This document shows positions 6,499-12,275 of a DNA stretch of 12,275 nucleotides, piece by piece. How positions within the stretch are numbered: the stretch's first letter is position 1; every line of letters begins with the position of its first letter. A program made the position numbers and the translations under genes. Source of the DNA: Pseudomonadota bacterium (GTDB lineage: Bacteria; Pseudomonadota; Alphaproteobacteria; Rhodospirillales; Casp-alpha2); NCBI GenBank assembly GCA_022563215.1, contig JADFNT010000025.1, positions 1-12,275 of the forward strand, in the 5' to 3' direction. Below the pieces are notes generated by a model. That model saw only the letters and a list, made by a program, of their open reading frames with translations, was not told where the DNA came from and searched no databases.

Positions 6499-6575
6499 GC
6501 GCCCGTAGCTCAATTGGATAGAGCGTCTGACTACGGATCAGGAGGTTGGGAGTTCGAGTCCCCCCGGGCGCGCCA
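6499..6575 (+). tRNA. tRNA-Arg (anticodon ACG)
   Basis: The full cloverleaf is visible. Acceptor GCGCCCG pairs with CGGGCGC. The D-arm is GCTC/GAGC. The anticodon arm is TCTGA/TCAGG with loop CTACGGA (anticodon ACG at 6533-6535). The T-loop is TTCGAGT, and G73 and CCA are encoded in the DNA. A34 would be edited to inosine by TadA so that the tRNA reads CGU, CGC and CGA. The T-stem reads GGGAG against CCCCC, leaving an A-C mismatch at pair 52-62. The promoter is unclear. TTGCCT (6411-6416) and TAATGT (6434-6439), 17 bp apart, are a weak candidate whose transcript would begin inside the terminator stem and so escape it. No clear terminator follows; a T-rich run at 6576-6583 is the nearest signal. 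Confidence 0.97.
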
Positions 6576-6613
6576 TTTTCTTTAAAACCCAGTAAGTCGC
6601 CTTCCCCCCGCCC

Positions 6614-7825
6614 CTATTCCGCCGCCGCCGGGTCGGGCGCCATTTCGACGCCGGCGCGGGCCGGCAGCATGAGGGCGGCGATGACGATGAACACGGCGGC
6701 GAAGGCCAATACCACCATCACCGTCTCGAAGCCGCCGCCCGAGGCGAGAATGGACCGCGCCGTCAGCAGCGCCATCGCCCCGATCATCAGGTTGAGCATG
6801 AACTTCACCGACAGCACCTTGGTCCGCCATTCGTCGGGCACGTAGCGCGACAACAGCGCGTCGGTGATCGGTATCTGGCCGAAGACGAAGGTCATGGCCA
6901 GCAGGGACGCGGCGAAAAGCGCGTAATCGGCCTGAAACGCCATGACGCCGATCAACACCGGCTGGCCCAGGGCGACCGTCACCAGCACCGGCTTGATCGG
7001 GCGTTTGTCGATGATGTTGCCGACGAACAGTTGCGCGAACGCGGCGGTGGCGTAAACCGCCGCCGCCAGCATGCCGGTCACCGCCACGTCGACGGAGACG
7101 TTCGGCATCGAGACCTCGAACAGGCGCGGGATGATGAAGGTCATGGCGCCGAAGACGAAGCCGCCGCCGGCGGTGACCAGCGCCAAGCACAGCAGCGCCC
7201 GCTGCCAGCCGGGGGCGAAGCCGACCAGGGCCTTTTCCCGGGCCGTCGATTCAGGCGGCCGGACCCGGCCCGAGCGCACGAAACCGATATAACCGAGGCC
7301 GATCAGGATCGACACAATCCCCGGCAGGGCGAAGGCCAGCCGCCAGTCGTAATCGGCGAGGACGAAGCCGGTGATCAGCGGCGCCGCCGCCACCCCCATA
7401 TTGCCCCACACCCCGTTGGCCCCGAGCCGCCAGCCGACGTTGCCGCCGCCCTGGACGACCATGGCGATGCCCACCGGATGATAGATGGAGGCGAAAACGC
7501 CGAGGACGGCCAGGCCGATGCCGATCTGCAGCGGCGAGTTGGCGAAGCTGGTGGCGATGGCGGCCAGGCCGATGCCGATGAAGAAGACGGCGATCATGGC
7601 GTTGCGGTTCCATTTGTCGGCCAGGTGGGCGGCGAGGGGGGCCCCGGCCCCGAACAGGATCAGCGACGGCACCCCATAGGGGATCATTTCGGCGTAGGCC
7701 CCCCCCTTCGCCAGCCCGAAGGCGAGGCCGGCGGTGAACGCGGCCTTGGCGAAAATCAGCATGAACAGATGGTCGGTGAAATGACCGACGTTCAGGAACA
7801 AGAGGCGGAGCTTTTGCGCGTTCAA
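6614..7825 (-). CDS. Major facilitator superfamily (MFS) transporter
   Basis: The 403-residue protein has about twelve hydrophobic segments in two halves, the MFS arrangement in the inner membrane. The loop between helices 2 and 3 carries a motif-A-like HLADKWNRN (67-75, Asp70), and its second-half echo is NIIDKRPIKP. The segments NVGHFTDHLF (12-21) and FASIYHPVG (111-119) resemble the fosmidomycin-resistance (Fsr-like) branch of drug/solute exporters; this subfamily call is a guess. The substrate is unknown. An in-frame TAA lies two codons before the TTG at 7825-7823, and the next ATG would lie inside helix 1, so TTG is the likely start. No good Shine-Dalgarno is seen. The gene converges on the tRNA, with 38 bp between them, and lies downstream of the ABC operon with its own promoter candidate. 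Confidence 0.9.
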   Translation of the reverse strand: MNAQKLRLLFLNVGHFTDHLFMLIFAKAAFTAGLAFGLAKGGAYAEMIPYGVPSLILFGAGAPLAAHLADKWNRNAMIAVFFIGIGLAAIATSFANSPLQIGIGLAVLGVFASIYHPVGIAMVVQGGGNVGWRLGANGVWGNMGVAAAPLITGFVLADYDWRLAFALPGIVSILIGLGYIGFVRSGRVRPPESTAREKALVGFAPGWQRALLCLALVTAGGGFVFGAMTFIIPRLFEVSMPNVSVDVAVTGMLAAAVYATAAFAQLFVGNIIDKRPIKPVLVTVALGQPVLIGVMAFQADYALFAASLLAMTFVFGQIPITDALLSRYVPDEWRTKVLSVKFMLNLMIGAMALLTARSILASGGGFETVMVVLAFAAVFIVIAALMLPARAGVEMAPDPAAAE

Positions 7826-7833
7826 GGTTTAGG

Positions 7834-7874
7834 GGTCCCGGCTGAGGGTGCCTTTACAAGGCATGCGAGGGACC
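7834..7874. repeat. Nested inverted repeat just upstream of the MFS gene
   Basis: The outer arms GGTCCC (7834-7839) and GGGACC (7869-7874) enclose an inner perfect six-pair stem, TGCCTT (7849-7854) with AAGGCA (7858-7863), around a 3-nt loop. It lies 8 bp from the MFS start codon and directly after the candidate -10 box. It could be an operator, a leader hairpin that controls the weak TTG start, or a T-less terminator of the ABC operon. Confidence 0.5.
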
Positions 7875-7875
7875 G

Positions 7876-7903
7876 AGTATCACACTTTCGCCGGGCCGGA
7901 CAA
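7876..7903 (-). promoter_or_regulatory. Candidate promoter of the MFS gene
   Basis: The minus strand has TTGTCC (7903-7898), a 16-bp spacer and GATACT (7881-7876), preceded by a TG extended -10 element. Each hexamer matches four of six consensus bases. It begins 3 bp past the DUF4340 stop and would start transcription near 7869, at the edge of the nested inverted repeat. Confidence 0.4.
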
Positions 7904-7905
7904 GC

Positions 7906-8949
7906 TCAGGACTTGGGCTTCGCGTCCTCGACCAGGTTTTCCATGCGCTTGGCGATGTTGGACGCCGCGTAGGCCGAAATTTTGTAAGTCCAGCCGCCCG
8001 TCCGGGCCATGATTTCGTTCGCCTCCCTGGCCGCCTTGCCGTCGCCCCCGGCTTCCCCGGTTGCTTCGAGCCGAAGCCAGAAATTGCCGTCCCGTTTCGC
8101 CGTCAGCACCTTGACGGAAAGCCCGTCGAAGGTGATGACCTCCGTGCTCACCGTCGCCTTGGGGTCGAAGGGGGGCGATCCCTTCTCGATATCGTCGAGT
8201 TGCAGGGCGCTCAGCGACGCGCCGACGGCGTTCGGCCCCGACTTGAGGATCAGCTTCTTGCCCTCGGGCATGTCGTCGATGGTGAAATCTTCCGATTCCG
8301 CCGTCGCCTTCGAGATCGTTAGCGTCTGACCGTCGGGATGGCGGATGACGACGCGCTTCACCCGGGCTTTGTCGACGTCGACGATCTTGCGTTCCAGCCA
8401 GTTCAGCCATTCGTCGGTAATCTCGGCGCCGCCCGAGGCCAGCCAGGTCTGGTTCTCGCCGGGGCGGCGGATATAGACGCCGCCGGTCACCGACCCCGGC
8501 AGGGTGCGCCGGCGCTTGCCGACGATAATCTCGGCCAGCAACGCGCCGTCGTTGTCGAAAAGCGTCGCCAGGCGGGATTTCGCCCCTGCGCTCCCGGGGT
8601 CGCGGAGTTCCAGCTTGGAGAATTTTTCCGGCGCCTTGGTCTTCGGTTCGGCCAGTTTCAGTTCCGCCAGGCCGAGGATCGCGCGTTTGATCTTCACCGC
8701 GCGGGCCGGGTAATCCAGTTTTTCCTTGAATGTCCATCCGTCGGCGCCGCGGCGAAGGGTGATCCGGCCCCGGGCGTGGTCGATGACCATGGAGGCGGTG
8801 TCGTTGACCCGGTCCAGCAGCTTCGGGAATACCTTTTCGCCGACCCCTTCGGCGGCCTGGAAGCCGCGGTCCTGGGCGGTCATGAACCCGGCCGCGGCCA
8901 GGGTGATGGCGGTGATGATGAATAGGGCGGCAAAGGCTTTCGGCGACAC
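7906..8949 (-). CDS. DUF4340 domain protein of a Gld-type ABC module
   Basis: The 347-residue protein has one N-terminal hydrophobic helix (about 4-22), which is an uncleaved anchor or signal, followed by a soluble, mostly beta domain on the outer face. The pattern (ITLRRGADGWTF near 63-74, later VYIRRPGENQTWLA and a WLNWLERKIVDV segment) is that of DUF4340. Proteins of this family often lie next to GldG-like genes and are thought to be accessory parts of the transporter; biochemical function is unknown. The GTG start at 8949 is supported by AAGAAGGA (8966-8959) nine bases upstream. It is last in the ABC operon, 38 bp after the GldG-like gene. The C-terminus is lysine-rich. Confidence 0.85.
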   Translation of the reverse strand: MSPKAFAALFIITAITLAAAGFMTAQDRGFQAAEGVGEKVFPKLLDRVNDTASMVIDHARGRITLRRGADGWTFKEKLDYPARAVKIKRAILGLAELKLAEPKTKAPEKFSKLELRDPGSAGAKSRLATLFDNDGALLAEIIVGKRRRTLPGSVTGGVYIRRPGENQTWLASGGAEITDEWLNWLERKIVDVDKARVKRVVIRHPDGQTLTISKATAESEDFTIDDMPEGKKLILKSGPNAVGASLSALQLDDIEKGSPPFDPKATVSTEVITFDGLSVKVLTAKRDGNFWLRLEATGEAGGDGKAAREANEIMARTGGWTYKISAYAASNIAKRMENLVEDAKPKS

Positions 8950-8967
8950 GGGCGTTGATCCTTCTTG

Positions 8968-8987
8968 CAGTTACCGGCAGTTGCCGG
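8968..8987. repeat. Two tandem 10-bp units between gldG-like and DUF4340 genes
   Basis: CAGTTACCGG (8968-8977) is followed directly by CAGTTGCCGG (8978-8987), one mismatch apart. They fill the gap between the GldG-like stop and the DUF4340 ribosome-binding site. A role is not evident. Confidence 0.7.
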
Positions 8988-10904
8988 TCATTCGGCGACC
9001 ACCCGGACCTTGCGCCGGGTCCGGCGGAACAGGGCGAAGACGATGATGGCGGCCCCCAACAACAGCGGGATGAAGGCGATGTTGAAGAATTTCAGCATCG
9101 CGTCCAGTCGGTCGATTTCCCGGCGCAACTCCCTTTGCACGCCTCGAAGGCCCTTGCGGACGACGATCATCTGGGTGCGGAAATCTTCGATGGCGGCCTT
9201 GTCGTCGGAGTTGAGCACCATGTCGCCTTCGGTGCCGCGGCGGCGTTGCAGGTTTTCCAGCTTCGAGCGCACGTCTTCGAGCTTCGTCTGCAGGCTTTTT
9301 TCCTTGTCCCGGTATTTGCGTTCCGCCGCCTGGCGGATTTCCTGCACCAGGTGGAAGGGGCGCGCCGATTCCATGCGCCCGCGCAGCCCGATCAAGGCGT
9401 CGCTGCCGCCGAGGTTGTCCAGCGCATTGACGACGAAATCGGCGTTGTTGGCGAACGGCACGAAAATCCGCTGCCCCAACAGGTTGCGGACTTCCGACCA
9501 GAACCGTTCGTGCAGCATATCGACGTCGGCGACGACGATCAGGTTGACGGGGTCTGTGGATTCACTCAGGTGCTGGGGCGGCGTGCCGGCGGCCTTGGCG
9601 TCTTTGTCTTTGGGCGTGTCGCTGGGGGGCGGGCCGTCGGGGAACGCCGTCTTTACCTTGCCCCTGACCCGGGCGGCCAGCATCAGCGGCTTTTTCCCGG
9701 ACTTGAAGTCGCGGAACAACGCCACCGGGTCGGGCTGCATCATCACCTTTTCGGCGTCGATGGCCATGGCGTTGGGGCCGGTGGTGATCAACGGCTGGAT
9801 TTCGGCGCCCGGCGCGTCGGTCTTTTCCAGGATGCCGGGCGTCGCCACGTTGATGGTCGAGATGTCGCCGATGACCGCGTCGCCGGCGTCAAAATTGTTC
9901 TTTCCGAGGGCCAGCCAGACGACGTAATCGACGACGTTCATCTTGCCCCCGACCCGGACGTTGACGCGCCTCGCCGTGTCCAGGTCGCCGGCGACCTTGT
10001 TGTCAACGAGATTGAGGCCCCAGGCATTGAGGTTCTTGTTGAACTCCGAGCGCGGCAGGCTCCGCATCCGGCCGTCGGCGGGCGCGTCGACCTCGGCGTT
10101 GGCGTCGACGAAGATCAGGGCCCGGCCGCCGCCCAATACGAACTGGTCGATGGCGTAGCGGGTGAAGTCGCTCAATCCCTTGGGGTGGACCAGCATCAGG
10201 ATGTCGATGTTTTCCGGGATCTGGCGCAACTCCATGGGCAGGGGGTGGACCTCGAAGAACTCGCTGATCTGGTCCAGCACCGCCCACCGGGGCCCGGCGT
10301 TGAACGGCGGCCGGGTCGATCCGCCGTTGAGGGGCAGCGGGCTCATCAACCCGACGACGGTCCGTTCCGGGTTGGCCAGGGTATGGACGATCCGGGTCAG
10401 GTCGTATTCGAGGAAGGTTTCCCGTTCGGTGGTGAAAAACGGGATCGACGCCCGGTCGTCGGTGCTGTTGGCGCCGGCCAGTCCGAAATAGCCGAGGTCG
10501 CCTGAGTCGTTCAGCGGAATCCCCTGCAGCCCGGCGGCGACGGCCCGATCCTCGGAATCGGAGAACGGCTCGGGTTTGATGACCTCCAGCGTCACCTTGC
10601 CCTGGGACAGATCGGCGTAGCGTTCCAGCAATTCGCGCACGCGCTCGAAATAGATCGCGTGGCGCGGCGAGCGTTCGCCCAGAAGCTTGGTATAGAAAAG
10701 CCGGATCGCGATCGGCTCGTCGATGTCGGCCAGCACCTTCAGCGTCCCTTGGGACAGGGTGAACAGCTTGCCTTCCGTCAGGTCCAGGCGCGAGGCCTGG
10801 AAGGCCGCGTTGGAAAAGATGTTGACGGCGAAAAACAACACCACCGCGAGGGCCAGGCCAGCGGCCCCCAGTTTGGACTTTTCGATGGATTCGAGCCACT
10901 TCAT
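8988..10904 (-). CDS. GldG-like ABC transporter auxiliary protein
   Basis: The 638-residue protein has a hydrophobic helix at about 12-30 and a second near 606-626, with a large domain between them that should lie on the periplasmic side. The start of that domain (RLDLTEGKLFTLSQGTLKVL) is the hallmark of the GldG / ABC-transporter auxiliary family. HPKGLSDFTRYAIDQFVLGG followed by ALIFVDANAEVD matches the family's Rossmann-like core. A Pro/Lys/Asp-rich linker (about 420-446) interrupts the middle. A charged coiled coil (about 525-600) precedes the last helix, which ends in a basic tail. In Flavobacterium GldA, GldF and GldG are needed for gliding, but relatives occur in many non-gliding bacteria with no known substrate. 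The ATG start lies 10 bp after the permease stop, and DUF4340 follows 38 bp later. Confidence 0.9.
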   Translation of the reverse strand: MKWLESIEKSKLGAAGLALAVVLFFAVNIFSNAAFQASRLDLTEGKLFTLSQGTLKVLADIDEPIAIRLFYTKLLGERSPRHAIYFERVRELLERYADLSQGKVTLEVIKPEPFSDSEDRAVAAGLQGIPLNDSGDLGYFGLAGANSTDDRASIPFFTTERETFLEYDLTRIVHTLANPERTVVGLMSPLPLNGGSTRPPFNAGPRWAVLDQISEFFEVHPLPMELRQIPENIDILMLVHPKGLSDFTRYAIDQFVLGGGRALIFVDANAEVDAPADGRMRSLPRSEFNKNLNAWGLNLVDNKVAGDLDTARRVNVRVGGKMNVVDYVVWLALGKNNFDAGDAVIGDISTINVATPGILEKTDAPGAEIQPLITTGPNAMAIDAEKVMMQPDPVALFRDFKSGKKPLMLAARVRGKVKTAFPDGPPPSDTPKDKDAKAAGTPPQHLSESTDPVNLIVVADVDMLHERFWSEVRNLLGQRIFVPFANNADFVVNALDNLGGSDALIGLRGRMESARPFHLVQEIRQAAERKYRDKEKSLQTKLEDVRSKLENLQRRRGTEGDMVLNSDDKAAIEDFRTQMIVVRKGLRGVQRELRREIDRLDAMLKFFNIAFIPLLLGAAIIVFALFRRTRRKVRVVAE

Positions 10905-10914
10905 GGTTGCACCC

Positions 10915-11649
10915 TCACGACGCCTTCTTGAGGTCGATGACGACGATGTTGACGAACAGCCAGAAGGCGATCAGCGAGGCGAAGAAGACCAGGTCCCTGA
11001 GCTCGATGACCCCTTTCATGATAGCGGTGAAGTGGGTGAGGAAACTCATCGAGGCGACGGTCCGGACCAGCAGTTCCGGCGCCCAGGCCTGGAAGAAGTT
11101 CAACACCAGTTCCAGGCCGCTCATGGTGAACAGGAAACACACGGTGGCGGCGACGATGAAGGCGATCACCTGGTTCTTGGTCAGCGCCGATATGCACGAC
11201 CCGATGGCCAGAAACGCGCCGGCCATCAGGAAACTGCCGAGGTAGCTGGCCAGGATGACCCCGTTGTCGGGGTCGCCCAGGACATTGACGGTGATCCACA
11301 TGGGGGACGTCCCGATAAGCGCGATGCCGATAAATCCCCACGCTGCCAGGAATTTGCCGAGCACCGCCTCGGTGGTCGAAACGGGCAGCGTCATCAGGAT
11401 TTCGATGGTCCCCGTCTTGCGCTCCTCGGCCCACAGCCGCATGGCGACGGCGGGAATCAGGATCAGGTAAAGCCACGGGTGATAGGCGAAAAAGGATTCC
11501 AGGCTGGCTTGGCCGTTGGTGAAAAAGCGGCCGATGTAAAAGGCGAAGGCGCCGGTCAGGGCGAGGAAAATGACGATGAAGATGTAGGCCAGCGGGGTGA
11601 TGAAATAGCCGATGATCTCGCGCTTGGCGATGATCCGGATGTTACGCAT
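10915..11649 (-). CDS. ABC-2 type permease, GldF-like
   Basis: This 244-residue inner-membrane protein has about six hydrophobic segments. A hallmark ABC-2 element lies after the second segment: RLWAEERKTGTIEILMTLPV, followed by a conserved GKF. This is the coupling region that contacts the ATPase. The ATG at 11649 gives the N-terminus RNIRIIAKREIIGYF typical of the family and has a G-rich run shortly upstream. An earlier in-frame start at 11676 would add nine residues that lie inside the ATPase gene. The gene overlaps the ATPase stop by 8 bp and is followed 10 bp later by the GldG-like gene, so the three are translated together. Two permeases or a dimer would be expected in the complex. The substrate is unknown. 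Confidence 0.92.
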   Translation of the reverse strand: MRNIRIIAKREIIGYFITPLAYIFIVIFLALTGAFAFYIGRFFTNGQASLESFFAYHPWLYLILIPAVAMRLWAEERKTGTIEILMTLPVSTTEAVLGKFLAAWGFIGIALIGTSPMWITVNVLGDPDNGVILASYLGSFLMAGAFLAIGSCISALTKNQVIAFIVAATVCFLFTMSGLELVLNFFQAWAPELLVRTVASMSFLTHFTAIMKGVIELRDLVFFASLIAFWLFVNIVVIDLKKAS

Positions 11650-12275
11650 CGCCTTTCCCCCCGGGTTTGTCGTCAATGGTGATCTTGCGGAACACTTCGT
11701 CGAGCGAGCCCCGATCGACGAACATCGAGCGCACGGGAATTTTCAGGTCCCGGATCACGTCGGCCACCTCGGCGGCGATCAGGCTGGATTTTCTGGGCCG
11801 GATGCGCAATTCGACGGTATCGTTTTCGGCCTTGGTTTTCTTGATGCTCTTGACCCCTTCCAGGCCTTCCAGTCCCTTTCTGACGGCATCTTCCTGGGCC
11901 GCGTCGACGGTCAGGACGACGGCGTTGTGATCCGGCGAGCGGGCCAACAGGTCCTCCGGCGTGCCGTCGGCCAACAGCCTGCCGTTGGCGATGATCACGG
12001 CGCGCGAACAGACGGCCTCCACCTCTTCGAGGATATGGGTGGAGATGATGATCGCCTTGTCGGCCGACATTTCGCGGATCAGGTCGCGGACATGGTGTTT
12101 CTGGTTGGGGTCGAGGCCGTCGGTCGGTTCGTCCATGATCAGGATTTCCGGGTCGTGCAGCATCGCCTGGGCCAGCCCGACGCGGCGCTTGAACCCCTTC
12201 GACAGGGTATCGATGGGCTGGCGGAGGACGTTGGCCAATTCGACCTTTTCCACCACCGCGTCGATGCGGCGGCGT
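11642..12275 (-). CDS. ABC transporter ATPase, GldA-like, N-terminus outside window
   Basis: About 210 residues are visible. The reading frame is open to the right edge, so the Walker A motif and start codon are missing. Present are the signature LSKGFKRRVGLAQA, Walker B ILIMDEP, the D-loop GLDPNQ and the switch histidine in STHILEEVEAV. The signature reads LSKGF rather than LSGGQ, as in GldA-type ATPases. A C-terminal extension of about 110 residues carries the beta-rich, charged domain common in this group. It energises the GldF-like permease and GldG-like protein encoded downstream; its TAA stop overlaps the permease start. The whole order (ATPase, permease, GldG-like, DUF4340) indicates one transport complex. 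Confidence 0.95.
   Translation of the reverse strand, partial: RRRIDAVVEKVELANVLRQPIDTLSKGFKRRVGLAQAMLHDPEILIMDEPTDGLDPNQKHHVRDLIREMSADKAIIISTHILEEVEAVCSRAVIIANGRLLADGTPEDLLARSPDHNAVVLTVDAAQEDAVRKGLEGLEGVKSIKKTKAENDTVELRIRPRKSSLIAAEVADVIRDLKIPVRSMFVDRGSLDEVFRKITIDDKPGGKGDA

Noticed and set aside
6499..6575. tRNA-Arg as a mobile-element attachment site.
   Set aside because: No integrase gene and no second copy of the tRNA 3' end is visible in the window.
6324..6585. Short plus-strand frames before and through tRNA-Arg.
   Set aside because: They run into the tRNA, producing the familiar false peptide encoded by tRNA-Arg sequence, and have no good ribosome-binding site.
8955..10505. Plus-strand frame of 516 codons opposite the GldG-like gene.
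   Set aside because: Its composition (His, Asp, Gly, Val, Arg rich) is typical of an antisense shadow, and the minus-strand protein is clearly a conserved family.

Overview
This GC-rich window (roughly 60-65% by eye) looks like chromosomal DNA of an alphaproteobacterium, probably Rhodospirillales-like. The support is the alphaproteobacterial style of the long SAICAR synthase, the PanB and PanC sequences, the tRNA-Arg(ACG) and the accessory ABC cluster. This placement is inferred from sequence resemblance, not computed. No transposase, integrase, phage gene or CRISPR array is visible.

Layout from left to right. (1) Positions 1-1867, minus strand: a long-type purC whose stop overlaps, in an ATGA junction, the start of a gamma-glutamyltransferase gene. 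That enzyme carries a lipobox and runs off the left edge. (2) A 168-bp divergent promoter region. (3) 2036-3735, plus strand: panB and panC, two steps of pantoate/pantothenate (CoA) synthesis. (4) 3815-4921, minus strand: an exported PQQ-type sugar (sorbosone/aldose) dehydrogenase, bracketed by short GC-rich repeats and terminator-like hairpins. (5) 5027-6226, minus strand: a lipoprotein with a long helical middle and a degenerate OmpA-like C-terminus. (6) 6227-6498: a locally AT-richer non-coding stretch with a consensus -10 box, C-rich and G-rich complementary blocks and a good intrinsic terminator. It may encode a small RNA or an attenuator-like leader. (7) 6499-6575, plus strand: tRNA-Arg(ACG). 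(8) 6614-7825, minus strand: an MFS transporter with an apparent TTG start, preceded by a promoter candidate and a nested inverted repeat. (9) 12275-7906, minus strand: an operon of ABC ATPase (5' end outside the window), ABC-2 permease, GldG-like protein and DUF4340 protein. This is the GldA/GldF/GldG-type transport module found in many bacteria that do not glide; its substrate is unknown.

The best leads for new biology are the ABC-Gld-DUF4340 module, the OmpA-like coiled-coil lipoprotein, the structured non-coding stretch before the tRNA, and the purC/lipid-anchored GGT overlap. Most of the window is otherwise ordinary housekeeping DNA. I see no clear evidence of a wholly new multi-gene system.
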